From an uncultured Clostridia bacterium (GTDB lineage Bacteria; Bacillota; Clostridia; Oscillospirales; Ruminococcaceae), in contig CANQHA010000011.1 in NCBI GenBank assembly GCA_947623585.1, positions 1-64,000 on the forward strand: 64,000 bases of DNA. The letters run 5' to 3'. Made by a program: the position numbers and the translations under genes. The notes under the pieces are model-generated. The model made no database searches. It was not told the DNA's origin and worked only from the letters and a program-made list of their open reading frames with translations. Shown here piece after piece: positions 15,998 through 24,011 of this stretch (positions are counted from its first letter, which is position 1; each line of letters starts with the position of its first letter).

Positions 15998-16346
15998 GAT
16001 GAACTCCGTTTCCGACGAGCCCGCTCTTATAAAGCAGACCGCACGCTTCATACATTCTTTTTTCCGTCGTCATTAAAACTATTCCGCTTTCGCGGGCAAG
16101 CTCGATCATATCGGCGGTAGGTTTTTTTGAGCGCACAAAAACGATGCACACCATGTCCATCATTTCGGCGGTGCGAATGACCTGTGAATTGACAAGTCCG
16201 GTGAGCAGCACCGCCTGATCTTTTACATAAGCCAGAACGTCGCTCATCATGTCGCTTCCGCAGGCGGAAAAGACGTCGTGCCCGAGGTTTTCCTCGCCGC
16301 AGACAACGTCAGCGTTCAAAAGCGCCTTGATATCCGAAATCTTCAT
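15990..16346 (-). CDS. DRTGG-like domain protein 1
   Basis: A 118-residue single-domain protein of the DRTGG type, with LVNSQVIRTAEMMDMVCIVF and IELARESGIVLMTTEKRM as its beta-alpha core and several non-conserved cysteines. No enzyme motif is visible. It begins 20 bases after the NuoE-like gene and overlaps the next ATPase by eight bases. With DRTGG-2 (13916-14242) it forms a diverged pair; each precedes or follows an ATPase or phosphoesterase gene, which hints that the pair are ligands or substrates of those enzymes. Confidence 0.75.
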   Translation of the reverse strand: MKISDIKALLNADVVCGEENLGHDVFSACGSDMMSDVLAYVKDQAVLLTGLVNSQVIRTAEMMDMVCIVFVRSKKPTADMIELARESGIVLMTTEKRMYEACGLLYKSGLVGNGVHHE

Positions 16347-16365
16347 TGGCAGATCCTTTCAGCGA

Positions 16366-16860
16366 TCATTTATACTTGGCGAGAATGGTATCTACGTCGT
16401 TTTTGGTAAGCCTTCCGTAAACGTCGTCTCCGACGGTGAGAACGGGGGCAAGTCCGCAGGCTCCGATGCAGCGGCAGGCCTCAAGTGAGAATTTTCCGTC
16501 GGGGGTGCATTCGCCGGCGCCGATGCCGAGAACTTCGGAGATCCTGTCGATTATCTCCTGCGAGCCTTTTACATAGCAGGCGGTGCCGAGGCAGACCGAG
16601 ATCTGGTGCTCGCCCTTGGGAGAAAGCGCGAACTGAGCATAGAAGGTGGCGATGCCGTATACCTGCTCGACCGAAACGCCCATTCCCTCGGCGATGATCT
16701 GCTGAACCTCAAGAGGCAAATAGCCGTAGATTTCCTGAGCCTCCTGCATTACCTGCATAAGGGAGCCCTCGACGTTTTTCTTTTCGTTGATTACCGCTCT
16801 GAGCTTTGCTTCCTGCTCGGGGGTTCCGCGGAACGGAACGGTGCTTGCGCGTTTTTTCAT
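16366..16860 (-). CDS. hydC: NuoE-like [2Fe-2S] hydrogenase subunit (HydC/HndA)
   Basis: A 164-residue thioredoxin-like ferredoxin subunit, starting at the ATG at 16858-16860 (MKKRASTVPF) with AAAGGA upstream; an earlier in-frame ATG at 16953 would place translation over the promoter. Helical N-terminal region (LMQVMQEAQEIYGYLPLEVQ), then the [2Fe-2S] ligands in SVCLGTACYVKG and EACRCIGACGLAPV (four Cys). This is the HydC/HndA subunit that links HydB to the rest of the complex. It is the first gene of the operon, with promoter at 16918-16946. Confidence 0.92.
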   Translation of the reverse strand: MKKRASTVPFRGTPEQEAKLRAVINEKKNVEGSLMQVMQEAQEIYGYLPLEVQQIIAEGMGVSVEQVYGIATFYAQFALSPKGEHQISVCLGTACYVKGSQEIIDRISEVLGIGAGECTPDGKFSLEACRCIGACGLAPVLTVGDDVYGRLTKNDVDTILAKYK

Positions 16861-16917
16861 AATATCAATCCTTTCAAATATTAAAAATGTCACAGTCGGA
16901 CATATACATACAACAGA

Positions 16918-16946
16918 AGTATAACATATAAAATTCAGAATATCAA
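16918..16946 (-). promoter_or_regulatory. Promoter of the ten-gene hydrogenase operon
   Basis: Minus strand: TTGATA (16941-16946), 17 bases, TATACT (16918-16923), about 58 bases before the hydC start at 16860. No obvious internal promoter was seen up to the terminator at 8545-8582. Confidence 0.75.
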
Positions 16947-16957
16947 GTGGCAAAACG

Positions 16958-17000
16958 AAAAAAGCGGCGGCTAACCGGTGGAAATTTCGTCCGCTTTTTT
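16958..17000 (-). terminator. tatD terminator
   Basis: AAAAAAGCGG (16958-16967) pairs with CCGCTTTTTT (16991-17000), lying between the tatD stop and the hydrogenase promoter. Confidence 0.65.
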
Positions 17001-17013
17001 GTTACTTTTGCAT

Positions 17014-17790
17014 TTATTCATTAAAAATGCCGAAAAGCCGACCGGCATTTTCCTCGGCCAAAAGAAGAATTTCGTCGGTCGTGACGCCTTTTAGCTCGGC
17101 GGCCTTTTGAGCGGTAAAGCGTATCATACCGCTGTGGCAGACCTCTCCGCGGTGCGGCTCGGGGGCCATATAGGGGCAGTCGGTCTCGAAAAGCAGCCTT
17201 TCGAGCGGCATATTTTTTACGACCTCCTGCGCTTTTTTCGCGTTTTTAAAGGTCAGCGCCCCGGTGAAGCCGAGATACATTCCGAGCGAAAGTATCTCCT
17301 TCGCGGTCTCCCACGAGCCGGAGAAGCAGTGCATGACGCCCTTGGGCCTTAATTCGCGCAAAATTTCAACGCAGTCGCCGACGGCGTCGCGGCAGTGAAC
17401 GATGACCGGCAGCGAAAGCCGGTTCGCAAGCTCGATCTGCCCGCGAAACAGCGATATCTGCGCCGCCTTATCAAAGCCCTCATAGTGATAGTCGAGCCCG
17501 ATCTCTCCGACCGCGACGACCTTTTTCGAGGCTTTCGCCAATTCTTCAAGGCGCAAAACGTCTTTTTCGGAGAACTCCGCGGCGTACTCGGGGTGTATTC
17601 CGACCGAGGCGTAACAGCGCGGAAATTTTTCGGACATTTTTATTCCGAACTCGGCCGAGGCGATATCCGTCGAGGCGTGAATTATTCCGCTGACGTCCTC
17701 TCTGAAAAGTCGTGATATAAGCCCCTCGGGGTCGTCAAAGCGAGGGTCGTCATAGTGGGTGTGGGTGTCAAAAATTCGCGCTGTCTGCAT
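17014..17790 (-). CDS. tatD: TatD family metal-dependent hydrolase
   Basis: A 258-residue TIM-barrel metallohydrolase of the TatD/YabD family, normal length. Metal ligands sit in FDTHTHYDDPRF, AVGEIGLDYHYEG, VIVHCRDAVGD and LLFETDCPYMAPEPHRG, all intact. Members have deoxyribonuclease/exonuclease activity and roles in DNA quality control. The start has AAAGGACC upstream. It is transcribed away from the divergent gene at 17872, and upstream of the hydrogenase operon, but separated from it by a terminator. It is often beside metG in other Firmicutes, but not here. Confidence 0.9.
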   Translation of the reverse strand: MQTARIFDTHTHYDDPRFDDPEGLISRLFREDVSGIIHASTDIASAEFGIKMSEKFPRCYASVGIHPEYAAEFSEKDVLRLEELAKASKKVVAVGEIGLDYHYEGFDKAAQISLFRGQIELANRLSLPVIVHCRDAVGDCVEILRELRPKGVMHCFSGSWETAKEILSLGMYLGFTGALTFKNAKKAQEVVKNMPLERLLFETDCPYMAPEPHRGEVCHSGMIRFTAQKAAELKGVTTDEILLLAEENAGRLFGIFNE

Positions 17791-17811
17791 TTTTAAAGGA
17801 CCTCTTTTCGG

Positions 17812-17840
17812 TTGACTTAAAAGAAACCGTATGCTATAAT
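17812..17840 (+). promoter_or_regulatory. Promoter of the 17872-19144 operon
   Basis: TTGACT (17812-17817), 17 bases, TATAAT (17835-17840), about 30 bases before the first gene. Confidence 0.8.
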
Positions 17841-17871
17841 AATATAAATATGTATGGGAGGCGGGAGCGAA

Positions 17872-18300
17872 ATGAACATCACAAAAACTTACAGCGCCGA
17901 GGATATGAACGCCGTGCTTTCGGCGATGGTTTCGCCAGATGAAAGCGTCGTCGCGGCGGTATACTGCGCGTTCACGATCGCGGGCGCGGCGAGCCAGACT
18001 TACGCCAACGGCTACGTCGCCATGACCGACAAAAGGCGGATGATCGGCGTTAAATACGGGCTTTTTTCAAAAGAGCAGTTTTCGTTTAGCGGCGCCGATC
18101 TCTCGAAAATAAGGCTTCACGCCGCGATAATGGGCTATTCGGCCGACCTTATTTTCAAACCCGACGGCGGCAAAAAGGCAAGGCTTTGCTTCACCGTCGC
18201 AAGAAAGGTCGCCGGAAAGGGCTTCCCCGAGCAGGAGACGAACGCCGAAAGGCTTCGCGAGGAGCTTGAAGCGCTTGAACATGAAAATATGACGAGGTAA
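17872..18300 (+). CDS. PH-like domain protein of unknown function
   Basis: A 142-residue cytosolic protein. I prefer the ATG at 17872 (MNITKTYSAEDMNAV) because the GGGAGGCGGGAG upstream is its ribosome site, rather than the ATG at 17854 that overlaps it. The chain has the feel of a bacterial PH domain: YVAMTDKRRMIGVKYGLFSK followed by FSGADLSKIRLH and LIFKPDGGKKARLCF, as in YokE/bPH_4 proteins (weak similarity, from memory). It is followed 16 bases later by a polysaccharide deacetylase, so the pair form an operon. Confidence 0.65.
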   Translation: MNITKTYSAEDMNAVLSAMVSPDESVVAAVYCAFTIAGAASQTYANGYVAMTDKRRMIGVKYGLFSKEQFSFSGADLSKIRLHAAIMGYSADLIFKPDGGKKARLCFTVARKVAGKGFPEQETNAERLREELEALEHENMTR

Positions 18301-18316
18301 AAAGGAGTTGTTAAAA

Positions 18317-19144
18317 ATGCTTAAAACGCTTTTCCCGAACGGCCTTAAAAAGGCGTTCACCCTCAGCTATGACGACGGCTGTTATGATGATATCAGACTT
18401 TTGGACCTGATGTCAAGATATAAAATCAAGGGGACTTTCAATATAAGCTCGGGAATCACCCGCCCCGAGGGGCAGGAGCCCTGCGGCCCTTGGGAGAGAA
18501 TGTGCCCCTCGGAGCTTGAAAATTATGCCCGCGAGGGCGTTGAGGTCGCCGTTCACGGCGTTCGTCACCGCGATTTCACAAAAATCTCCGAGCCCGAGCT
18601 TATCTATGAGATAATGTCGGACAAGCAGGCGATTGAATCGACCTTTAAAACCGTCGTTCGCGGCGCGGCTTATCCTTACGGCAGCTTCAACGACCTGAGC
18701 GTTAAAACGCTTGCAAAATGCGGAATAAAATACTGCCGCACCGTCTGGTCGGATTATTCTCTCGAGCTTCCCGCCGACTGGCTGAGGCTTCGCCCGACCG
18801 CCCACCACAACGACCCGAAGCTGCCCGAGCTCCTTGAAAAATTTTTGAACGAGCAGCCCGAAAACCCGCGTATGCTTTATATCTGGGGTCACACCCCCGA
18901 ATTTCGCCGCGACGGAAACTGGGACCTCATCGAGGATATCCTCAAAAAAGTCTCGGGGAGAGAGGATATATGGTTCGCCGAAAACATCGAGATCTGCGAA
19001 TACGACCTTGCGGCGAGATCGCTTGAATACTCGGCCGACGGCAAGAGGGTCTATAATCCCACCGCGAAAAGGGTCTGGCTTGAGCTGCCCGACAAAAAGG
19101 CGCTCGAGGTCTCTCCGGGAGAGACAAAGGAAATTTCGCTTTGA
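18317..19144 (+). CDS. Polysaccharide deacetylase family protein
   Basis: A 275-residue NodB-homology carbohydrate esterase (CE4-like). Start ATG at 18317 with AAAGGAG nine bases before; an in-frame TTG at 18308 is too close to it. Motif 1 is FTLSYDDGCYDD, motif 2 is VAVHGVRHRDF, then GAAYPYGSFND and a late LYIWGHTPEF. The Asp-Asp and both His of the zinc site are in place. It has no signal peptide, so it probably acts in the cytosol on an oligosaccharide or is not secreted canonically. A ~60-residue beta-rich tail follows the barrel. A terminator follows. Confidence 0.85.
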   Translation: MLKTLFPNGLKKAFTLSYDDGCYDDIRLLDLMSRYKIKGTFNISSGITRPEGQEPCGPWERMCPSELENYAREGVEVAVHGVRHRDFTKISEPELIYEIMSDKQAIESTFKTVVRGAAYPYGSFNDLSVKTLAKCGIKYCRTVWSDYSLELPADWLRLRPTAHHNDPKLPELLEKFLNEQPENPRMLYIWGHTPEFRRDGNWDLIEDILKKVSGREDIWFAENIEICEYDLAARSLEYSADGKRVYNPTAKRVWLELPDKKALEVSPGETKEISL

Positions 19145-19150
19145 AAAAAC

Positions 19151-19186
19151 GTCACCTGCCCGAAAAACGGACAGGTGGCTTTTTTG
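19151..19186. terminator. Bidirectional terminator, deacetylase / serA
   Basis: A GTCACCTG..CCG / CGG..CAGGTGGC hairpin with CTTTTTT on the plus side and an A run on the other; it separates the convergent genes ending at 19144 and 19197. Confidence 0.8.
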
Positions 19187-19196
19187 CGCATTTTTA

Positions 19197-20351
19197 TCAG
19201 AGAACTCTGACTCCGGTGACGCCCTCGATCTTTTCGATATCCGAGGGGGTGACGACGCCGGTGACGTCGAGCATCGTATAGGCCCAGTCTTTTTTGGACT
19301 TCGAGGCGATGTTCTCGATATTTCCTCCGCCGGCCGAGATGACGCCGGTGATCTGAGTGATTATCGAGGGGACGTTTTTGTGAATTACGCAGACGAGGCA
19401 GTCGGCGGTTTTTGCAAGCTCGCACTCGGGCAGGTTGACCGAGTTGACGATCTTTCCGGTCTCGAGATAGTCGATAAGCTGGCGGGCCGCCATGACCGCG
19501 CAGTTGTCCTCAGATTCGGGAGTGGAGGCTCCGAGGTGAGGCACCGCGACAACGCCCTCGACGCCGATGATCTCGTCGTTCGGGAAGTCGGTGATGTAAG
19601 CCGCGCACTTGCCGCTTGAAATCGCCGCAAGAAGGTCGCCCGAGTTGACGAGCTCGCCCCTTGCAAAGTTGAGAATCCTCACGCCGTCCTTCATCTTTGC
19701 GAGGCTTTCGGCGCAGACGGTATCTTTTGTATCCTTATTATAAGGCAGGTGCAGGGTGATGTAGTCGGCGCAGGCGTAAACCTCGTCGAGAGATTTCACT
19801 ACGCTGACGCCGGGCTTGAGGTTCAAAGCCGCGTTGACCGAGAGGAACGGGTCGTATCCGACGACCTTCATTCCGAGGGAAAGCGCGGTGTTTGCCACCT
19901 TAACGCCGATAGCTCCGAGTCCGACGATTCCGAGCGTTTTGCCCATGATCTCGGGGCCCGCAAAGGCGGCTTTTCCTTTTTCAACCAGCTTTCCGACCTC
20001 GTCGCCCTTGCCTTTAAGGGTCTTGACCCAGTCGATAGCGGCGGGAATTTTTCTTGAAGTCATCAGAAGCCCCGCGATGACGAGCTCTTTGACGGCGTTT
20101 GCGTTGGCGCCCGGGGTGTTGAACACGCAGATACCCTGCTCCGAGCAGCGGTCAACGGGAATGTTGTTGACACCCGCGCCCGCTCTTGCTATCGCTTTAA
20201 GGGTCGGCGCGAATTCTTCTTCGAGCATATTCGCCGAGCGAACCATTATGCCGTCCGGCTCGGTCTCCATGTCGGCGACGGTGTATTTCGACCTGTCAAA
20301 AAGGTCGGTGCCGCAGGCGGCAATCTTATTTAAAGTAAGAATCTTATACAT
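19197..20351 (-). CDS. serA: D-3-phosphoglycerate dehydrogenase
   Basis: A 384-residue enzyme of serine synthesis that oxidises 3-phosphoglycerate with NAD+. It has the D-2-hydroxyacid dehydrogenase core: the NAD-binding GIVGLGAIGVKVANTA, the catalytic Arg/Glu/His segments (NFARGELVNSGDLL and AVPHLGASTPESED) and a C-terminal ACT-like domain of about 75 residues (DCLVCVIHKNVPSIITQITG). It lacks the extra ASB domain of longer SerA forms. The start has AAGGAG. It follows serC by 11 bases; both are read from the strong promoter at 21476-21504. Confidence 0.94.
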   Translation of the reverse strand: MYKILTLNKIAACGTDLFDRSKYTVADMETEPDGIMVRSANMLEEEFAPTLKAIARAGAGVNNIPVDRCSEQGICVFNTPGANANAVKELVIAGLLMTSRKIPAAIDWVKTLKGKGDEVGKLVEKGKAAFAGPEIMGKTLGIVGLGAIGVKVANTALSLGMKVVGYDPFLSVNAALNLKPGVSVVKSLDEVYACADYITLHLPYNKDTKDTVCAESLAKMKDGVRILNFARGELVNSGDLLAAISSGKCAAYITDFPNDEIIGVEGVVAVPHLGASTPESEDNCAVMAARQLIDYLETGKIVNSVNLPECELAKTADCLVCVIHKNVPSIITQITGVISAGGGNIENIASKSKKDWAYTMLDVTGVVTPSDIEKIEGVTGVRVL

Positions 20352-20362
20352 AGCAAATCTCC

Positions 20363-21442
20363 TTATGCGTTTTCGGCCTCAAATTTGCGCATGAATTCGA
20401 CCAGCTTCTCAACGCCGGCTTTCGGCATGGCGTTATAGATGGAAGCTCTCATTCCTCCGACCGAGCGGTGACCCTTGATGTTGATAAGCCCCGCTTTCTT
20501 GGCCTCCGAAACGAACTTGGCGTCGGTTTCCTCGTTTCCTGTGACGAACGGAACGTTCATCAGCGAGCGGTCTTTTCCGTGAACGGTCGGCTTGAACAGC
20601 TTCGAGCCGTCAAGGAAGTCATAGAGCAGCTTTGCCTTTTCGGCGTTCAGCTTTGCCATGGCTTCAAGCCCGCCCTTTTCCTTTACCCAGTCGAGGACGA
20701 GGCCGAGGATATAGATGCCGTAGGTCGGAGGAGTGTTATACATCGAGCCGTTTTCGGCGTGGGTCTTATAGTTGAACATCGTCGGGGTAATGTCTCTCGC
20801 GTTGCCGATGAGATCTTCTCTGATGATAACGACAGTGAGACCCGCGGGGCCCATGTTTTTCTGAGCGCCGGCATAGATAACGCCGAACTTTGAGACGTCG
20901 ACCGGCTCGGAGAGAATGGAGCTTGACATATCGGCGACGAGGGGAACGTTTCCGGTGTCGGGCAGCTCGGGGAACTTTGTGCCGTAGATGGTGTTGTTAT
21001 AGCAGATGTGGAAATAGTCGGCGTCGGGGGTGAACTTTGACTTGTCAAGCTCGGGGATATAGCTGAAGGTCTTGTCTTTTGAGCTTGCGACGACGTTGCA
21101 CTCGCCGTATCTCGAAGCCTCCTGATAGGCCTTTGTCGCCCACTGTCCGGTCAGAACGAAGTCGGCCTTGCCCGATTTGTTCATAAGGTTCAGCGGCACC
21201 ATTGCGAACTGGCTTGAAGCGCCGCCCTGCAAGAACAGGACCTTATAGTTTTCGGGAATCTTCATGACCTCGCGCAATTTGGCCTCGACGGAATCGATGA
21301 TAGCCTGATACTCTTTCGAGCGGTGCGACATTTCCATTACCGACTGACCGCTCTCGCCGTATTCAAGCATTTCGTCCGCCGCACGCTTTAAAACCTCCTC
21401 GGGAAGCATTGCAGGACCCGCGCTGAAATTGTATACTCTCAT
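20363..21442 (-). CDS. serC: Phosphoserine aminotransferase
   Basis: A 359-residue class V PLP aminotransferase making 3-phosphoserine from 3-phosphohydroxypyruvate and glutamate. It begins with the classic MRVYNFSAGPAMLPEEVL. The pyridoxal lysine lies in GVIYAGAQKNMGPAGLTVVI, and the substrate-binding segments GHRSVGGMRASIYNAMP and FLQGGASSQFAMVPLNLM are intact. Length is normal. CGGAGGAG gives a strong ribosome site. It is the first gene of the serC-serA operon; the serB phosphatase is not nearby. Confidence 0.95.
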   Translation of the reverse strand: MRVYNFSAGPAMLPEEVLKRAADEMLEYGESGQSVMEMSHRSKEYQAIIDSVEAKLREVMKIPENYKVLFLQGGASSQFAMVPLNLMNKSGKADFVLTGQWATKAYQEASRYGECNVVASSKDKTFSYIPELDKSKFTPDADYFHICYNNTIYGTKFPELPDTGNVPLVADMSSSILSEPVDVSKFGVIYAGAQKNMGPAGLTVVIIREDLIGNARDITPTMFNYKTHAENGSMYNTPPTYGIYILGLVLDWVKEKGGLEAMAKLNAEKAKLLYDFLDGSKLFKPTVHGKDRSLMNVPFVTGNEETDAKFVSEAKKAGLINIKGHRSVGGMRASIYNAMPKAGVEKLVEFMRKFEAENA

Positions 21443-21475
21443 GATTATCTCCTCCGATATTTTGTGATTGTAATG

Positions 21476-21504
21476 ATTATACTCCCTCGGCGCACAAGTG
21501 TCAA
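21476..21504 (-). promoter_or_regulatory. Perfect consensus promoter of serC-serA
   Basis: Minus strand: TTGACA (21499-21504), 17 bases, TATAAT (21476-21481), about 35 bases before serC. Confidence 0.9.
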
Positions 21505-21585
21505 CCTGTCAAAGACAAAAACTTTTAGCACAGTACAGCGCCGGATTTGTATGTTATGCTGATTCGCGGACTAAAGCACGCGCGC

Positions 21586-21693
21586 GTATAAACACCAAGA
21601 GCGCCCAAAAGGACGCTCTCAGTGCAAGAAGTGGTTTATACAATTACGATGATGTCAAAATTTAAGGAGAGGGAAGCGATTTTTCATCGCTTC
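21586..21693. ncRNA. Structured element, possible small RNA or repeat
   Basis: GTATAAACACC (21586-21596) is nearly inverted in AGTGGTTTATAC ending at 21641, enclosing AGAGCGCCC-AAAA-GGACGCTCT (one G-U). A second hairpin, GAAGCGAT (21673-21680) / ATCGCTTC (21686-21693), follows 30 bases later. There is no T run after either, so it is not a plain terminator. It is symmetric enough to fold from either strand, and could be a palindromic repeat instead. Confidence 0.45.
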
Positions 21694-21817
21694 GTCTATG
21701 AAATATATTGCCACAAAATCATGCAAATGTCAAGCGTTTTTTCGGAATTTCTCAAAATTTTCTAAATTTTATTTGTGATTTAAAGCCCAAATGCCCGGGC
21801 GCAGTGCAAAAAAGCTA

Positions 21818-21846
21818 TTGACTTCTTTGGATTCGGGGGTTATTAT
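21818..21846 (+). promoter_or_regulatory. glyS promoter
   Basis: TTGACT (21818-21823), 17 bases, TATTAT (21841-21846). Confidence 0.7.
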
Positions 21847-21914
21847 AGTATATGTCGGAATTTTCAGATATGAATATTTTTGCAAAAATATACAGGCTGT
21901 AAAGGAGCATCGGT

Positions 21915-23294
21915 ATGGAAAACACAGAAAAAAGCATGGCGAAGATAGTTGAGCTTTGCAAAGGCAGGGGCTTCATTTTCCCCGGATCGGACATATACGG
22001 GGGGCTTGCGAACACATGGGACTACGGCCCGCTGGGCGCCCGACTCAAAAATAACGTCAAGGACACATGGCGCAAGCGCTTTATTCAGGAGCGCAAAAAC
22101 AGCTATGAGGTCGACGCCGACATTTTGATGCACCCGAGAGTTTGGGAAGCGTCGGGGCACGTCGCCAGCTTCTCCGACCCGCTTTTGGACTGCAAGGAGT
22201 GCAAGACCCGCCACCGCGCCGACAATCTCATCGAGGCGTTCGACCCGAACGCTCACGCCGACGCCATGACCAAAGAGGAGATGTTCCAATATATAAAGGA
22301 CCATCACATTCCCTGCCCGAAGTGCGGCAAGCATAATTTCACCGATATCCGCGAATTCAACCTCATGTTCCAGACTTTCCGCGGGGTGACAAACGACTCA
22401 AAGAGCGTCATTTATCTGAGACCCGAAAACGCTCAGGGCGAATACGTCAACTTTTTGAACGTTCAGCGCACCATGCGCGCAAAGCTGCCTTTCTCGATCG
22501 GTCAGATCGGCAAGGCTTTCAGAAACGAGATAACCCCCGGAAACTTCACCTTCCGCACCATCGAGTTTGAGCAGATGGAATTTCAGACCTTCTGCAAAGA
22601 GGGGACCGACGGCGACCTCTATGAATACTTCAAGGCATATGGCAGAAAGTATTTCGAGGACCTCGGACTTGCGCCCGAGCATCTGAGATTCCACGACCAC
22701 GAGAAGCTGGCGCACTATGCCAAGGCCGCCTGCGACATCGAGTTTTTGTTCCCGTTCGGCTGGGGAGAGATCAACGGCACCCACAACCGCACCGATTTCG
22801 ACCTGACACGCCATCAGGAATACAGCGGCACAAACATGGGATATCTCGACCCCGAGACCAACGAGAAATTCATACCTTATATCATAGAGTCCACCTACGG
22901 GCTTGACAGAACCGTTCTCGCGCTTTTGTGCGAGGCCTATGACGAGGAGGTCATCGACGCCGAGAAAAACGACGTCCGCACAGTTTTGCACCTCAGCCCC
23001 GCCGTCGCCCCTTATAAATGCGCGGTGCTTCCGCTTTCAAAGAAACTTTCGGGCGGAGCGGAAAAGGTCTGCGAGCAGCTTTCAAAGCTGTTCATGACCG
23101 ACTTTGACGAGACCGGCTCGATCGGCAAAAGATATCGCCGCGAGGACGAGATCGGCACGCCTTGGTGCGTGACTTATGACTTCGACTCGGAAAACGACGG
23201 CTGCGTGACGGTAAGAGACCGCGACAGCATGGAGCAGATAAGAATGCCGATAAGCGAGGTCGGAGAGTATATCAAGGCGCGCATCGGGTTTTAA
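21915..23294 (+). CDS. glyS: Glycyl-tRNA synthetase (dimeric type)
   Basis: A 459-residue class II synthetase charging tRNA-Gly, of the alpha-2 type also found in Firmicutes and eukaryotes. It opens with KIVELCKGRGFIFPGSDIYG. Two Cys-pair regions in the insertion (LDCKECKTRHRADN and CPKCGKHNF) could bind zinc. Class II motif 2 is FRNEITPGNFTFRTIEFEQM, and motif 3 contains SYGLDRTVLALL-like IESTYGLDRTVLA. The C-terminal anticodon domain is present (TPWCVTYDFDSENDGCV). Ribosome site AAAGGAG. Monocistronic with its own promoter. Confidence 0.95.
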   Translation: MENTEKSMAKIVELCKGRGFIFPGSDIYGGLANTWDYGPLGARLKNNVKDTWRKRFIQERKNSYEVDADILMHPRVWEASGHVASFSDPLLDCKECKTRHRADNLIEAFDPNAHADAMTKEEMFQYIKDHHIPCPKCGKHNFTDIREFNLMFQTFRGVTNDSKSVIYLRPENAQGEYVNFLNVQRTMRAKLPFSIGQIGKAFRNEITPGNFTFRTIEFEQMEFQTFCKEGTDGDLYEYFKAYGRKYFEDLGLAPEHLRFHDHEKLAHYAKAACDIEFLFPFGWGEINGTHNRTDFDLTRHQEYSGTNMGYLDPETNEKFIPYIIESTYGLDRTVLALLCEAYDEEVIDAEKNDVRTVLHLSPAVAPYKCAVLPLSKKLSGGAEKVCEQLSKLFMTDFDETGSIGKRYRREDEIGTPWCVTYDFDSENDGCVTVRDRDSMEQIRMPISEVGEYIKARIGF

Positions 23295-23340
23295 ACCGCA
23301 ATTTTGCGGCGCAAAAAGTCAATTTTAAGCCCGAAAAGGG

Positions 23341-23368
23341 TTGACAAACGAAAATTTCGTGATATAAT
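23341..23368 (+). promoter_or_regulatory. Promoter of the rimP-nusA-infB operon
   Basis: TTGACA (23341-23346), 16 bases, TATAAT (23363-23368). The spacer contains an ACGAAAATTTCGT palindrome. Confidence 0.85.
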
Positions 23369-23390
23369 AGTTTAGGTAATAGTTTTATGA

Positions 23391-23420
23391 GAAAGGTTGG
23401 AATTGAAATTCCGACCTTTC
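23391..23420 (+). promoter_or_regulatory. Leader hairpin upstream of rimP
   Basis: GAAAGGTTGGAAT pairs with ATTCCGACCTTTC (13 base pairs with one G-U, four-base loop) early in the leader RNA, about 60 bases before the rimP start. A rimP leader RNA motif has been described in bacteria; I cannot confirm that this is a member. There is no T run, so it is not a terminator on its own. Confidence 0.5.
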
Positions 23421-23482
23421 GGCTTATAAAAGAAAACCGCGCAATAACGCTTTCGGAATTTCGGACAAAGGAGGAAAAAGCA

Positions 23483-23977
23483 GTGGCAGACAGTGCGACC
23501 GTCAAAAAAGTACGCGAGCTCGCAAAGCCCCTCTGCGACGGGCTCGGGCTGTTTTTGTGGGACGTTAAGTTTGAAAAAGAGGGCGCAAACAAATATCTGA
23601 GGGTATATATCGACAGCGACGAGGGAATATCCATCGACGACTGCGAAGCGCTTCACCGCCCGCTCGACAAGCTGCTCGACGAGACCGACCCGATAGCCGA
23701 AAGCTATATCTTCGAGGTCTGCTCGGCGGGGCTCGGAAGAAAGCTGGAACGCCCCGAGCACTTCGAGGTCTGCCTGGGCGACGAGATAAGGCTTCGCTTT
23801 ATCCGCCCGAGAGACGGCGAAAAAGAGCTCGTCGGCACCCTTGAGGAATATCTCGGGGATTCGGTCGCGGTGGAGGTCGGAGGAAAACGTGAGGTCGTTC
23901 GGATATCCGACTGCGCATATATCAAGCTGAACGACGACGCGGATCTTTTCTCGGCAGAAAAAGATTCGGCTGAATGA
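23483..23977 (+). CDS. rimP: Ribosome maturation factor RimP
   Basis: A 164-residue 30S assembly factor. I start it at the GTG at 23483, which has AAAGGAGG just upstream; the longer in-frame ORF from ATG 23387 runs through the leader hairpin. Family features: LAKPLCDGLGLFLWDVKFEK, YLRVYIDSDEGISIDDCEAL, EVCSAGLGRKLERPEHFEVC (the usual V.SPGL.RPL.....F pattern with Ala for Pro) and a C-terminal Sm-like fold. It is the first gene of the operon, 34 bases before nusA. Confidence 0.93.
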   Translation: MADSATVKKVRELAKPLCDGLGLFLWDVKFEKEGANKYLRVYIDSDEGISIDDCEALHRPLDKLLDETDPIAESYIFEVCSAGLGRKLERPEHFEVCLGDEIRLRFIRPRDGEKELVGTLEEYLGDSVAVEVGGKREVVRISDCAYIKLNDDADLFSAEKDSAE

Positions 23978-24011
23978 CAAATTATAACAGGGAAGGAATG
24001 TTTGCAAAATT

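Larger units (their letters stand above)
21443..21914. other. Gene-free interval between serC and glyS
   Basis: 470 bases with divergent promoters at each end (21476-21504 and 21818-21846) and a hairpin-rich middle (21586-21693). I see no ORF of note and no T-box features; the distance from the glyS promoter to its start is only about 70 bases. Confidence 0.7.

Noticed and set aside
21780..21914. T-box riboswitch before glyS (and before metG at 42330)
   Set aside because: The promoter-to-start distances (about 70 and 50 bases) are too short for a T-box, and no T-box consensus is seen.
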